A stretch of 64,000 nucleotides of DNA from Pseudomonas extremaustralis (GCF_900102035.1 NZ_LT629689.1:1674001-1738000), one strand, 5' to 3'. Positions 46,333 through 55,690 are shown, counted from the first letter of the stretch. The notes: generated by a model not told the origin, from the sequence alone. Numbers and translations are program-made.

Positions 46333-47439
46333 TCATTCCGACAAAGCCTGGGGCAACAGCTGTACGCCCAGGTACAGCGCGAGCATGCCATCGAGGCTGA
46401 GCGGGTCCACGCCACTGAGTTCGGCAATCCGCTCCATGCGGTAACGCAGGCTGTTACGGTGGATGCCCAGCGCGTCGGCACACGCCTGGCTTTGCCCATC
46501 GTGCTCGCACCAACTGCGCAAGGTCGCCTGCAGTTGGCCGTTGCTGTCCTTGGCGAGCACCTTGCGCAACGGGTTGAGCAACTCATCCAGGGCGTCGTCG
46601 TTGCGATGGCGCCAGAGCATCACCGGCAGGCGATAGCGGTTGAGGGTCAGCAGCCTTGAGTGCGGCAGGACATCGCGGCCGTAGGCCAGCAGGTCGCCCA
46701 CGCGCCGATAACAACGCCGCAACCCAGTCAAACCGTCGGCTTGCCCGCCGACCGCCACCCGCTGGATATTCCAGCCCAGGCCGTGGAGCTTGTCCAACAA
46801 GCGCGGATTGTCCACCTGCAACGCCGCCGGTCGGCACCACAACAGGGAAAACTGCGCCGAACTGACACACCAACTGTCCGGGTAGCGCGACGCCAGCCAG
46901 GCACTGAGCGCCTCGGCGGATTGCCCCGCGCCCAGTTCGAACAGATACGGTGTGCGCGCCATCTGCGGCTTGAGCCCCAGCTGCTGTGCTTCATCGATCA
47001 GACGCGGCGAGTCGCCCGAATCGGCCAGCAACAAGGCCAGCAGGTCGTCGCAGCGCTGGCGCCGCCATTGTTGCTCGGCTTGCTGATGACGGTGACTGAC
47101 CAGCATTTCTGCGGTCATGCGCACCAGTTCGGCATAAGTGCGCAGCCCCTCTGGCTCGCCGGTAATGCCGAGAACGCCGATCAGGCGCTGATCGTGCATC
47201 AGCGGTAGGTTGATACCGGGCTGCACGCCCTTGAGGTGTTTGGCGGTCGGCCCATCGATCTCCACCACGCGGCCATTGGCCAATACCAGTTGCGCGCCCT
47301 CATGCCGGGTATTGATCCGCTCCGGCTCACCGCTGCCAAGAATCAGGCCCTGGCTGTCCATGACATTGACGTTATGGGGCAGGATCGCCATGGTGCGATC
47401 GACGATATCCTGCGCCAGTTCATGATCCAGCTCGAACAT
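46333..47439 (-). CDS. cdaR: CdaR-type sugar diacid/glycerate utilisation regulator
   Basis: This 368-residue transcription factor has an N-terminal sugar-diacid recognition domain (ELDHELAQDIVDRTMAILPHNVNVMD; INTRHEGAQLVLANGR) and a C-terminal PucR-type HTH (ADALGIHRNSLRYRMERIAEL near residue 325). CdaR activates galactarate, glucarate and glycerate genes in enterobacteria. It is divergent from the MFS transporter at 47602, with inverted repeats in the 162-bp gap that are good candidates for its operator. ATG 47439 is chosen; the frame is open further upstream but across the promoter region. Confidence 0.9.
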   Translation of the reverse strand: MFELDHELAQDIVDRTMAILPHNVNVMDSQGLILGSGEPERINTRHEGAQLVLANGRVVEIDGPTAKHLKGVQPGINLPLMHDQRLIGVLGITGEPEGLRTYAELVRMTAEMLVSHRHQQAEQQWRRQRCDDLLALLLADSGDSPRLIDEAQQLGLKPQMARTPYLFELGAGQSAEALSAWLASRYPDSWCVSSAQFSLLWCRPAALQVDNPRLLDKLHGLGWNIQRVAVGGQADGLTGLRRCYRRVGDLLAYGRDVLPHSRLLTLNRYRLPVMLWRHRNDDALDELLNPLRKVLAKDSNGQLQATLRSWCEHDGQSQACADALGIHRNSLRYRMERIAELSGVDPLSLDGMLALYLGVQLLPQALSE

Positions 47440-47477
47440 GGGGCTAATTTCCTTGAAAACGGCGGGTTGTTCATAGG

Positions 47478-47512
47478 CACAGCGCAATGGACGCTTCGCT
47501 GTGCGCAAGCAC
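47478..47512. promoter_or_regulatory. Inverted repeats in the cdaR/transporter divergent gap
   Basis: CACAGCG (47478-47484) and CGCTGTG (47497-47503) are perfect arms 12 bases apart, and GTGC-GCAA-GCAC (47501-47512) adjoins the second arm. This is a likely CdaR-binding region controlling both genes. Confidence 0.4.
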
Positions 47513-47601
47513 AAAGACAGCACCCTGCAAGGTGGTCGAGACTCTCGGGGCGATCAACGTTACCTTCGCATCGCGAAAAATCATAATAAAGAGAGACTCC
47601 C

Positions 47602-48912
47602 ATGTCACAGAGCGCCGCTGTCACACTGGCCACCGATGACGATAAAAACGCCATCTACAAGCGCATTACCCTGCGCCTGATTCCCTTCATTTTCATCTGC
47701 TATCTGTTCAATTACCTCGACCGGGTAAACGTTGGCTTTGCCAAGTTGCAGATGCTCGATGCGTTGAAATTCAGCGAAACCGTGTACGGCCTGGGCGCCG
47801 GCATCTTCTTTATCGGCTACGTGCTGTGCGGCGTGCCGAGCAACCTGGCGCTGACCCGGTTCGGTCCACGGCGCTGGATTGCGCTGATGATGATCGTGTG
47901 GGGCACGCTGTCCACCTGCCTGCTGTTCGTCACCACGCCCACGCATTTCTATACCCTGCGCCTGTTCACCGGCGCCGCCGAGGCCGGTTTCTTCCCTGGT
48001 GTGGTGCTGTACCTCTCGCAGTGGTTCCCGACGTTCCGCCGTGGTCGGATCATGGCCCTGTTCATGTCGGCAATCCCGGTGTCCGGTCTGCTCGGCAGCC
48101 CGTTTTCCGGCTGGATACTCAATCACTTTGGCGCCGGCCAAGGCGGCCTTGCCGGCTGGCAGTGGATGTTCCTGTTGCAAGGCATCCCCACCGTGATCCT
48201 GGGTGCCCTCGCCTACTTCCTGCTCAGCGACAGCTTCGCCAACGCCAAATGGCTCAAGCCGCATGAGCGTGCGGTGCTGGAAGCCGACCACGCTAGCGAT
48301 CTGGCGAACAAGCCGAAAACCACCACCGACTCCCTCGCCGAAGTATTCAAGAACCCGGCGATCTGGGCGTTCGGCCTGATCTACTTCTGTATCCAGAGCG
48401 GCGTGTACGCGATCAACTTCTGGCTGCCGTCGATTATCAAGAACCTGGGTTTCAGCGATAACTTGGTGATCGGTTGGCTCAGTGCGATTCCGTATCTGCT
48501 GGCGGCGGTGTTCATGTTGCTGGTAGGCCGCTCCGCCGACCTGCGTAAAGAACGCCGCTGGCACTTGGTGGTACCGATGTTGATGGGCGCCATCGGCCTG
48601 GTGATCGCGGTGAACTTCGCTACGACACCGGCCATCGCTATCCTCGGCCTGACCATCGCCACCATGGGCGCCCTGACCGGCCTGCCGATGTTCTGGCCGG
48701 TGCCGACCGCCCTCCTCAGCGCGGGCGCTGCGGCCGGCGGCCTGGCGCTGATCAACTCCATGGGCCAGATGGCCGGCTTCCTCAGCCCGTATATCGTCGG
48801 CTTTGTGAAGGATGCCACCGGGTCCACGGATATGGCGCTGTACCTGCTGGCGGCCGTGATCGTCGCAGGCAGCGTCCTGGCGTTGCGGATGACGCGCCCT
48901 CTGAAGGTCTAA
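47602..48912 (+). CDS. MFS transporter, ACS family (sugar-diacid/glycerate type)
   Basis: This 436-residue, 12-helix major facilitator has N-terminal YKRITLRLIPFIFICYLFNY then LDRVNVGFAKLQM, the classic start of the anion:cation symporter group that includes GudP and GarP. The loop-2 motif is SNLALTRFGPRRW, and AEAGFFPGVVLYLSQWFP near residue 125 is also typical. Its place next to cdaR and glycerate kinase points to glycerate, glucarate or galactarate uptake; tartrate is also possible. AGAGAGA lies 6 bp upstream of the ATG. Confidence 0.9.
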   Translation: MSQSAAVTLATDDDKNAIYKRITLRLIPFIFICYLFNYLDRVNVGFAKLQMLDALKFSETVYGLGAGIFFIGYVLCGVPSNLALTRFGPRRWIALMMIVWGTLSTCLLFVTTPTHFYTLRLFTGAAEAGFFPGVVLYLSQWFPTFRRGRIMALFMSAIPVSGLLGSPFSGWILNHFGAGQGGLAGWQWMFLLQGIPTVILGALAYFLLSDSFANAKWLKPHERAVLEADHASDLANKPKTTTDSLAEVFKNPAIWAFGLIYFCIQSGVYAINFWLPSIIKNLGFSDNLVIGWLSAIPYLLAAVFMLLVGRSADLRKERRWHLVVPMLMGAIGLVIAVNFATTPAIAILGLTIATMGALTGLPMFWPVPTALLSAGAAAGGLALINSMGQMAGFLSPYIVGFVKDATGSTDMALYLLAAVIVAGSVLALRMTRPLKV

Positions 48913-48915
48913 CGC

Positions 48916-49620
48916 TTACAGCAGACCGCCGCCGTCGATATCGATCACGGCGCCGGTCATGTAGCCATTTTCCATCGCCAGCACATACCCCGCCGCGACT
49001 TCCTCTGCGCGCCCCACTCGCCCCACCGGCAACGCAGCACCGGCTTTGGCGAACATTGCCAGGCGTTGTTCCTCGGCCATCCCTGCATACGCAGGTGTGT
49101 CGATCACCCCCGGGCTGATCACATTGACCCGACGCGGCGCCAGTTCCTTGGCCAATTGCCTGCCCAGTGCCTCGGTCGCTGCGTTGATGCCGACCTTGAT
49201 GAACTGCCCTGGTACGTATTTACGCCCGAGTTGCCCGGACGTCAGGCTGATGCTGCCGTGCGCATCCAGGAACGGCAGCGCCAGCTGAATCGCCCGCAAC
49301 GCGCCCCAGAGTTTTACGTTGAAGTTGTCCTGGGCTTCATCCAGATCAGTCTCGATCAAGGCCTTGGCACGAACCGACGGCCCCGACGTATAGACCAGAT
49401 GGTCGAAGCGCCCGACGCTGTCGAACAGGCGCTGCAAGGATGCCGCATCGGTAACATCCACCGGCTCACTGCGCAGGCCGTGTTCGCCGCCCGACGACAC
49501 GCGGCGCCCGGCCAGCACCACCTGTGCGCCACGCGCCGCAGCCGCCTTGGCCACGGCGGCGCCAATCCCGCTGCTGCCGCCGATCACGATGACGGTTTTA
49601 CCGCTCAGAGAAGAAGTCAT
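48916..49620 (-). CDS. SDR-family oxidoreductase
   Basis: This 234-residue short-chain dehydrogenase has the cofactor motif VIGGSSGIGAAVAKA (residues 11-25) with Arg-Arg after beta-2 (LAGRRVSSGG), which favours NADPH. The usual YxxxK is weak: the site reads GRKYVPGQFIKVGINAATEA, with K and Y shifted in an atypical arrangement. ATG 49620 gives MTSSLSGKTVIVIGG; a start at 49671 would run into the promoter gap. It is divergent from a LysR gene that probably controls it, and converges on the MFS transporter with 3 bp between stops. Confidence 0.85.
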   Translation of the reverse strand: MTSSLSGKTVIVIGGSSGIGAAVAKAAAARGAQVVLAGRRVSSGGEHGLRSEPVDVTDAASLQRLFDSVGRFDHLVYTSGPSVRAKALIETDLDEAQDNFNVKLWGALRAIQLALPFLDAHGSISLTSGQLGRKYVPGQFIKVGINAATEALGRQLAKELAPRRVNVISPGVIDTPAYAGMAEEQRLAMFAKAGAALPVGRVGRAEEVAAGYVLAMENGYMTGAVIDIDGGGLL

Positions 49621-49677
49621 GGAGAAACGTCCTGGATGAGAAAGTGAGCGTTCATCTTCCCCACTTGGCAATCGGCG

Positions 49678-49717
49678 AAAAATCCCGGTAAAACGACAAG
49701 ATCTTTAAAGGATTTTT
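49678..49717. promoter_or_regulatory. 8-bp inverted repeat in the SDR/LysR divergent gap
   Basis: AAAAATCC (49678-49685) and GGATTTTT (49710-49717) are perfect arms 24 bases apart, the second ending just before the lysR ATG. Probable binding site for the LysR product, autoregulating and controlling the SDR gene. Confidence 0.4.
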
Positions 49718-49721
49718 ACAA

Positions 49722-50624
49722 ATGAGCTCGATCCTCGACCTTGAAGTGTTCATGCGCACCGCCGATACCGGCAGCCTGTCTGCCGCCGCACGTGGGCTGG
49801 GCCTGACCCCGGCGGCGGCCAGCATCGCCCTCAAGCGCCTGGAAACCCGCCTGGGCATTCGCCTGCTGGCACGCTCCACACGCAGCATGCGCTTGACCGA
49901 GGAAGGCCGGCGTTACCTCGACAGTGTGCGGGTGGCATTGGCGGCCTTGGCTGATGGCGAGCAGGCCCTCAAACAGCAAAGCCAAGGCCTGACCGGGTTG
50001 CTGCAACTGGCCGCGCCGTCGGATTTCGGGCGCAATGTGGTGCTCGGTTGGCTGGATGAGTTCAAGGCCCAGCATCCCAATATCCGCCTGCAACTGATGC
50101 TCAACGACAGCAATGCCGACCTGTTCCGTGAAACCGTGGACATTGCCCTGCGCTTCGGCGTGCCCCAGGACTCCAGCCTGGTGGCGCTGCCCATCGCCCC
50201 CGAGCATTGCCGGATCGCCTGCGCCAGCCCTGACTACCTGGCGCGCCACGGCACCCCTCGCGAGCCCAGGGAATTGCCACAGCACAGCGCGCTGCGTTAC
50301 ATGCGCCAGGGACAAGTCAACTCCACGTGGCGCTTTCGTCAGGGCAACGTGCTGCAAGAGGTGGACGTCAGCGGCGACTATCTTAGCGATGACGGCGAAA
50401 TCGTACGCCGCTGGGCGCTGGCCGGACACGGCATCGCGTATAAGGCCAGGCTCGATGTGATCGCGGATATTGCCGCGGGCCGGCTGGTCGCGCTGTTCGA
50501 GGACTGGCAAGGCGAACCCGCGCCCTTCAACTTGATGTGCCCCCATCGCTTGCAGGTGTCGGAGCGGGTGAAGGTGCTGCATCGATTTTTACAGGAACGT
50601 TGCCAGGCCTTGCTGCACAGATGA
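49722..50624 (+). CDS. LysR-family transcriptional regulator
   Basis: This 300-residue LTTR has the N-terminal winged HTH LEVFMRTADTGSLSAAARGL-GLTPAAASIALKRLE (residues 6-40) and RLLARSTRSMRLTEEGRRYL. The effector domain is of the CrgA/AaeR-like subgroup (LLQLAAPSDFGRNVVLGWLDEF; VDIALRFGVPQDSSLVALPI). It is divergent from the SDR gene, the classic LTTR target layout. The aldo/keto reductase gene 82 bp downstream on the same strand could be a second target. Confidence 0.92.
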   Translation: MSSILDLEVFMRTADTGSLSAAARGLGLTPAAASIALKRLETRLGIRLLARSTRSMRLTEEGRRYLDSVRVALAALADGEQALKQQSQGLTGLLQLAAPSDFGRNVVLGWLDEFKAQHPNIRLQLMLNDSNADLFRETVDIALRFGVPQDSSLVALPIAPEHCRIACASPDYLARHGTPREPRELPQHSALRYMRQGQVNSTWRFRQGNVLQEVDVSGDYLSDDGEIVRRWALAGHGIAYKARLDVIADIAAGRLVALFEDWQGEPAPFNLMCPHRLQVSERVKVLHRFLQERCQALLHR

Positions 50625-50706
50625 AGAAACGCGCCACGGGGCTTGTTCCAGAGCGTCTGAGTCTGGTATTGCATAGACCACGTTTTTCAGCCGCGAGGAG
50701 CTTCGT

Positions 50707-51717
50707 ATGATTTACCGCACATTGGGCCAGTCCGGATTGAAGGTCAGCGCCTTGACCCTCGGCACCATGATGTTTGGCGAACAGACCAACACCGAGGACT
50801 CGCTGCGCATCATCGACAAGGCCTGGGACCAGGGCATCAATTTCATCGACACGGCAGACGTTTATACCGGCGGGCGTTCCGAAGAACTGGTCGGCGAAGC
50901 CATTGCACGGCAGCGCCAGGATTGGGTGGTGGCGTCCAAAGTCGGTTTTGGCCCACCGGACGGCCTGCCAAACCGCAGCGGGTTGAGCCGCAAACGGATT
51001 TTCAACGCACTCGAAGCCAGCCTGACACGGCTCGACACGGACTACCTGGACATTTATTACCTGCACCGCGAGGACCACAACACGCCGCTGGAAGTGACGG
51101 TATCGGCCATCGGCGACCTGATTCGCCAGGGCAAGATCCGCTACTGGGGCCTGTCCAACTATCGCGGCTGGCGCATAGCCGAAGTGATTCGCGTGGCCGA
51201 GCGCCTGGGCGTCGACAAACCGGTGATCAGCCAGCCGCTATACAACATCGTCAACCGCCAGGCCGAAGTGGAACAGATCACCGCGGCGGCCGCGTACGGC
51301 TTGGGCGTGGTGCCTTACAGCCCGCTGGCGCGGGGCGTGCTGAGCGGCAAGTACGCGCCGGACGTCACCCCCGAAGCCGGCAGCCGCGCCGCGCGCCAGG
51401 ACAAACGCATCCTGGAAACCGAATGGCGCGTGGAGTCGCTGCGCATCGCCCAGTTGATCCAGCAATACACCCATCAACGTGGCGTGGGGATGGTCGAATT
51501 CGCGATTGCCTGGGTGCTGAACAACAGCGCTGTCAGCTCGGCGATCGTCGGGCCGCGTACTGAAGCGCAGTGGGACGCCTACACCGGCGCGCTGGACGTG
51601 AAAATCTCGGCCGAAGATGAAGCCTTCATTGATTCGCTGGTGACGCCGGGGCATTCATCCACGCCTGGGTTCAACGATGTGGGCCATTTTGTCTCCGGTC
51701 GCATGCCGCGCGCCTGA
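50707..51717 (+). CDS. Aldo/keto reductase
   Basis: This 336-residue NADPH-dependent (beta/alpha)8 reductase has catalytic-tetrad segments INFIDTADVYTGGRSEELVG (Asp and Tyr, near residue 43), VVASKVGFGPP (Lys, near 77) and YYLHREDHNTPLE (His, near 118). The substrate-side cofactor segment is VSSAIVGPRTEAQW. Length and motifs match the YajO/YghZ-like group. AGGAG lies 5 bp upstream of the ATG. The substrate is unknown; the LysR and SDR neighbours suggest a small redox detoxification or aldehyde-reduction cluster. Confidence 0.9.
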   Translation: MIYRTLGQSGLKVSALTLGTMMFGEQTNTEDSLRIIDKAWDQGINFIDTADVYTGGRSEELVGEAIARQRQDWVVASKVGFGPPDGLPNRSGLSRKRIFNALEASLTRLDTDYLDIYYLHREDHNTPLEVTVSAIGDLIRQGKIRYWGLSNYRGWRIAEVIRVAERLGVDKPVISQPLYNIVNRQAEVEQITAAAAYGLGVVPYSPLARGVLSGKYAPDVTPEAGSRAARQDKRILETEWRVESLRIAQLIQQYTHQRGVGMVEFAIAWVLNNSAVSSAIVGPRTEAQWDAYTGALDVKISAEDEAFIDSLVTPGHSSTPGFNDVGHFVSGRMPRA

Positions 51718-51726
51718 ACCGATCGA

Positions 51727-51756
51727 CTGTAGGAGCGAACTTGCTCGCTCCTACAG
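51727..51756. repeat. Pseudomonas REP palindrome
   Basis: CTGTAGGAGCGA (51727-51738) and TCGCTCCTACAG (51745-51756) are perfect arms around ACTTGC, the well-known GTAGGAGCGA-type REP of P. fluorescens-group genomes. It lies just after the aldo/keto reductase stop and probably acts as a 3' processing or terminator element. Confidence 0.85.
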
Positions 51757-51880
51757 GGGGCGTACGGGACATTTTCTTGAAAAACGCCCCAAAACAGCGC
51801 AACCCTCTGGCGCCAAAAGCACCATAATCCCCTCCCTGAATCCCCCCTCTTTTGTATGAATCGGTTTTCGCGAGGACAGC

Positions 51881-52762
51881 GTGTCTAAAGGTGTTGTGTT
51901 ATCGGTATCGGCCTCGGCGTTGTTTGCCGTGATGTATTACTTCACATCGTTGCTGACGCCGTTGAGCGGTATGGAGATTTTCGGCTGGCGCATGTTACTC
52001 ACCGTACCGTGCATGACGGTGTTCATGATCGTCAGTGGTGAATGGCGGCGCGTATGGGAGTTGCTGCGGATGTTGGCGGCCAAGCCAAGGCTGATCGGCG
52101 GCGTGGTGCTATCTTCGGCTTTGCTCGGCGTGCAACTGTGGCTGTTCATGTGGGCGCCGCTGAACGGGCGCAGCCTGGATGTGTCGGTGGGCTACTTCCT
52201 GCTGCCACTGACCATGGTATTGACCGGCCGCCTGGTGTGGGGCGAACAGCTTTCGTACCTGCAACAGATCGCAGTGGTGCTCGCCGGCCTTGGGGTGCTC
52301 AACGAGCTCTACCAGGCCGGTGGTTTCTCGTGGGCGACCCTGGTGGTCATCATCGGCTACCCGGTCTACTTCGTCGTGCGCAAATACCTCAAGACCGACC
52401 ACTTGGGCGGACTCTGGCTGGATATGGCACTGATGCTGCCGGTGGCATGGTGGTTCGTACAAAGCGGCGCGCAAGGTTTCGCGGTGATGGATGTGCACCC
52501 CAAGCTGTACGCATTGATTCCCATATTGGGGCTGATCAGTGCGTCGGCGCTGGTGAGCTACATTATTGCCAGTCGTTTGCTGGCGTTCAGCTTGTTCGGG
52601 TTGCTCAGTTATGTCGAACCGGTGCTGTTGCTAGGGGTGGCATTGCTGCTGGGTGAAGGGATCAAGGCCGGCGAATGGCTGACCTATATTCCCATCTGGC
52701 TGGCGGTCATGGTGCTGGTGTATGAGGGGTTCAAGCATCTGGTGCGTCAGCGCCGGGCCTGA
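51881..52762 (+). CDS. EamA/RarD-type transporter
   Basis: This 293-residue drug/metabolite exporter has ten hydrophobic helices in two EamA repeats. N-terminal GVVLSVSASALFAVMYYFTS and the internal LNGRSLDVSVGYFLLPLTMV with RLVWGEQLS are typical of RarD proteins, which are linked to chloramphenicol resistance in some annotations but whose substrate is generally unknown. GTG 51881 is used, with GAGGACA upstream. It converges with the effector-like gene at 52799. Confidence 0.87.
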   Translation: MSKGVVLSVSASALFAVMYYFTSLLTPLSGMEIFGWRMLLTVPCMTVFMIVSGEWRRVWELLRMLAAKPRLIGGVVLSSALLGVQLWLFMWAPLNGRSLDVSVGYFLLPLTMVLTGRLVWGEQLSYLQQIAVVLAGLGVLNELYQAGGFSWATLVVIIGYPVYFVVRKYLKTDHLGGLWLDMALMLPVAWWFVQSGAQGFAVMDVHPKLYALIPILGLISASALVSYIIASRLLAFSLFGLLSYVEPVLLLGVALLLGEGIKAGEWLTYIPIWLAVMVLVYEGFKHLVRQRRA

Positions 52763-52798
52763 ATGGATGGCGGCGGGGCCTCCCTGGCCCTGCTTGAT

Positions 52799-53938
52799 TC
52801 AGCGAGTCTTCACTTCAGCCGTGACCACAGCGGGCTTGCCAAACCCGCCTTCGAGCGAGTCGGCCAGGGCGTTCAACTGCTCCCGACGCTTGCCGTACCC
52901 TGGAATATTGCGCTGCACCGCATCGCCTGCCTGCTCCAGGGCGCTGTCCATGGCGTCCTTATCAACCCCGAACACATTGCCGAGACGATTGCCCCGGTTC
53001 AGTTCGAGCAGCGTCCCTGTGACGGGGTTCTTCATGATGGTCTCGATAGAGTGGGCGGTGTCTTCTGGAACGCCTAGCGCGGCCAGGGCAGTCCCAAGGC
53101 CATGGCCCGGGTTTCTGAGTTGCTTGAGGAACTCGTCGTAGAGCCCGTTCAAATCATTGGCACCGACGTTGTCCAGGGCGGTGCCCGTCACTTTACGCGC
53201 ATACTCCTGCTGGCTCATGCGCACCAACGGCTCCTCACTGTTCAGTGCGTTTTTTACGAAGAAAAACCCGTCCTTGCTGCCGCCATGCAGGTTGCCGTAT
53301 GCGTCGTACTTAAACAGCACTTTCTCTCCATCGGCCCGAGTCCCGATGTAGGTCGCTCGACCATCAGGTTCAATGCGCAACAGGCTGGTCTTGCTCAGGC
53401 CGTTGACGGGCGGCGGCTGGGTGATGTCTTTACCCAGGCGAGCGAAGATATCGCCCTTCTCATAAGCAAAACTGCCAACCACTGCATTGATATCCCCGGC
53501 GGCAAACGCTGTCATTGTTTGCTTGACCCGGTCCACTTGGGTGGGCGCCAACGGATGGGAGAAATGCCGCGCAAATGTGTCCAGCCTGCCCGGATCGTTG
53601 GCCAGCGCTTTGAGCCAAACCGTCATTTCCTCGCGAGTCGTAAAGGTGTGAAACGACGGCCCGTCGTCCTCAGGAATGTACAGCAGGAAATTGGGGCCTT
53701 CGGCCGTGACGGGCACGCGCCTGATCATCACGATGTCATTGGCTTGCGCGCCGTCTACGGCGAAGGTCGATACCTGGACGCCAGGTGCACCAACCTTGCC
53801 AGGCGCCACCGCAGCGTGGGCTAACGCTCGGCCCTGGGCAGTCAACGTGGTGTCGCGAAATGCTGACCGCGCACGATCCATATAAGCCTGGAACGCGCTG
53901 TCGACGGCGTCCTCGTCGCCGGGTGAACTGATCGACAT
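52799..53938 (-). CDS. Dermonecrotic-toxin-like (DUF6543-type) protein, probable short effector
   Basis: This 379-residue protein has no signal peptide or membrane helix. The region FLLYIPEDDGPSFHTFTTRE near residue 83, followed by EMTVWLKALANDPGRLDTFA, matches the style of the DUF6543 region found in large Pseudomonas toxins (LLY-P ... F-F ... W-L ... DP...F..HF). The remainder is alpha-helical with KRREQLNALADSLEGGFG at the end. It is much shorter than most carriers of that region, so it may be a stand-alone effector, an inhibitor/chaperone-like fragment or a truncated toxin. A degenerate hrp box lies 130 bp upstream. Confidence 0.6.
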   Translation of the reverse strand: MSISSPGDEDAVDSAFQAYMDRARSAFRDTTLTAQGRALAHAAVAPGKVGAPGVQVSTFAVDGAQANDIVMIRRVPVTAEGPNFLLYIPEDDGPSFHTFTTREEMTVWLKALANDPGRLDTFARHFSHPLAPTQVDRVKQTMTAFAAGDINAVVGSFAYEKGDIFARLGKDITQPPPVNGLSKTSLLRIEPDGRATYIGTRADGEKVLFKYDAYGNLHGGSKDGFFFVKNALNSEEPLVRMSQQEYARKVTGTALDNVGANDLNGLYDEFLKQLRNPGHGLGTALAALGVPEDTAHSIETIMKNPVTGTLLELNRGNRLGNVFGVDKDAMDSALEQAGDAVQRNIPGYGKRREQLNALADSLEGGFGKPAVVTAEVKTR

Positions 53939-54067
53939 GCTGCGCTCACTCAGGGTTGGGGCGCATGTCGCGCAGGAGTTGGATTGATTGCACTGAGCAT
54001 ATGAACACCTTTCGAAGTGAGTACAGAACGATCAGGGACCCGGCCTCACGCCAGTGCCATACTCCTC

Positions 54068-54096
54068 TCTGTGACCCGAATCCGCTGCGGCGTTCC
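54068..54096 (-). promoter_or_regulatory. Degenerate hrp box
   Basis: On the minus strand GGAACG (54096-54091) is followed after 16 bases by TCACAGA (54074-54068). Compared with GGAACC-N16-CCACNNA there are two mismatches, with identical spacing and the same CACAGA as the perfect box at 31274. It faces the DUF6543-like gene. Confidence 0.45.
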
Positions 54097-54124
54097 ACGC
54101 CTGGGCCCTGCCGAGCGCACAAAG

Positions 54125-54160
54125 AAAAGCCCGGTAGAAGGCGTCCTCTACCGGGCTTTT
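54125..54160 (-). terminator. Intrinsic terminator of hpd
   Basis: AAAAGCCCGGTAGA (54125-54138) and TCTACCGGGCTTTT (54147-54160) form a perfect 14-bp stem with an 8-base loop and flanking A/T runs on both sides, 15 bp beyond the hpd stop. It may work in both directions. Confidence 0.9.
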
Positions 54161-54175
54161 CATGCCTTGAAACGA

Positions 54176-55252
54176 TTACTCGGTGGCCAATACACCGCGA
54201 CGCACCTGATCGCGCTCAATGGATTCGAACAGCGCCTTGAAGTTACCCTCGCCAAATCCATCGTCGCCTTTGCGCTGGATGAACTCGAAAAACACCGGGC
54301 CCATCAGGGTTTCGGAGAATATTTGCAGCAGCAGACGCTTGTCACCGGCAATGGACGAGCCATCCAGCAGAATGCCACGCACCTGCAGTTGGTCGACCGG
54401 CTCACCATGGCCAGGCAGGCGGCCTTCAAGCATTTCATAGTAGGTGGCCGGCGGCGCGGTCATGAAGCGCATGCCGATACTTTTCAGTGCATCCCAGGTC
54501 TTCACCAGGTCATCGGTGAGAAACGCCACATGCTGGATGCCTTCGCCGTTGAACTGCATCAGGAACTCTTCGATCTGCCCCGCGCCCTTGGACGACTCTT
54601 CGTTGAGCGGGATGCGAATCATACCGTCCGGGGCGCTCATGGCCTTGGACGTCAGGCCGGTGTACTCGCCCTTGATATCGAAGTAGCGCGCTTCACGGAA
54701 GTTGAACAGCTTCTCGTAGAAATTGGCCCAGTAGACCATGCGTCCGCGGTACACATTGTGGGTCAGGTGGTCGATGACCTTGAGACCGGCGCCGACCGGA
54801 TTGCGGTCAACGCCATCGATGTAAACGAAGTCGATGTCATAAATCGAGCTGCCTTCACCAAAACGATCGATCAGGTACAGAGGCGCGCCGCCGATACCTT
54901 TGATGGCCGGCAGGTTCAACTCCATCGGGCCGGTGTCGATGTGGATCGGCTGCGCGCCCAGTTCCAGAGCGCGGTTGTAGGCTTTTTGCGAATCCTTGAC
55001 ACGAAACGCCATGCCACACACAGACGGACCGTGCTCGGCAGCAAAATAAGAGGCTATGCTGTGGGGTTCATTATTGAGGATCAGGTTGATCTCGCCCTGG
55101 CGATACAAGTGCACGTTCTTGGAACGGTGGCTCGCCACTTTGCTGAAGCCCATGATCTCGAAGATCGGCTCCAGAGTGCCCGGGGTCGGTGATGCGAATT
55201 CGATAAATTCGAAGCCCATCAGGCCCATCGGGTTGTCGTATTGGTCGGTCAT
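54176..55252 (-). CDS. hpd: 4-hydroxyphenylpyruvate dioxygenase
   Basis: This 358-residue non-haem iron enzyme converts 4-hydroxyphenylpyruvate to homogentisate in tyrosine catabolism, also the source of pyomelanin. N-terminal [20 protein letters not shown] and the C-terminal metal-binding domain with [16 protein letters not shown] (His ligand, near residue 240) and [20 protein letters not shown] (Glu ligand, near 322) are characteristic; a further His is in [11 protein letters not shown] near 161. Length is normal for pseudomonads. The 3' terminator is at 54125-54160. Confidence 0.96.
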   Translation of the reverse strand: MTDQYDNPMGLMGFEFIEFASPTPGTLEPIFEIMGFSKVASHRSKNVHLYRQGEINLILNNEPHSIASYFAAEHGPSVCGMAFRVKDSQKAYNRALELGAQPIHIDTGPMELNLPAIKGIGGAPLYLIDRFGEGSSIYDIDFVYIDGVDRNPVGAGLKVIDHLTHNVYRGRMVYWANFYEKLFNFREARYFDIKGEYTGLTSKAMSAPDGMIRIPLNEESSKGAGQIEEFLMQFNGEGIQHVAFLTDDLVKTWDALKSIGMRFMTAPPATYYEMLEGRLPGHGEPVDQLQVRGILLDGSSIAGDKRLLLQIFSETLMGPVFFEFIQRKGDDGFGEGNFKALFESIERDQVRRGVLATE

Positions 55253-55690
55253 GGTCGGTGCCTCATCCTGCTCTTGAAATAAAGAGTCTGATTAACGGAA
55301 GTCAATTGCCAGCAAGGATGAGGTCGGAGGGTGGCGCACAGGAAAGACCTCGCACGCTGCGGGCGAGGAAGTCACCAAAGATGAGGGGGGAGCCGAATAG
55401 CTTCATGATTACATCAGTCTCTGACGGCCGAGGCTTGCGTGAGCGCAAGTCCATATTCTTGTATGCGTAAATCGATTCTACACAGCGTAACCTGGTTTGT
55501 CCGTACTCTTATCAAATCCCCTTTGGCCCAGAGGGTGCAAGGGCTTTGTGACGTGGGGAGATGCTCGGTGCCGCGCGCAGGCAACCACCGGGACCGGCGA
55601 GCATATTTCACCTGGACCATCTATCATCGAAATATTCCTGACCGGCCTTCCGGCGCCCCCCCCCCTACACCGCCATAGGCCGCAGAACTT
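55253..55690. other. 438-bp intergenic region between hpd and the EAL gene
   Basis: No convincing coding frame. It contains a perfect 6-bp hairpin CTTGCG-TGAG-CGCAAG (55434-55449), a possible sigma-54 element facing the EAL gene (TGG at 55524-55526 and TGC at 55536-55538, GG and GC 10 bases apart) and a C-run at 55657-55664. It must carry the hpd promoter on the minus strand, but I see no boxes I trust. Confidence 0.5.
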
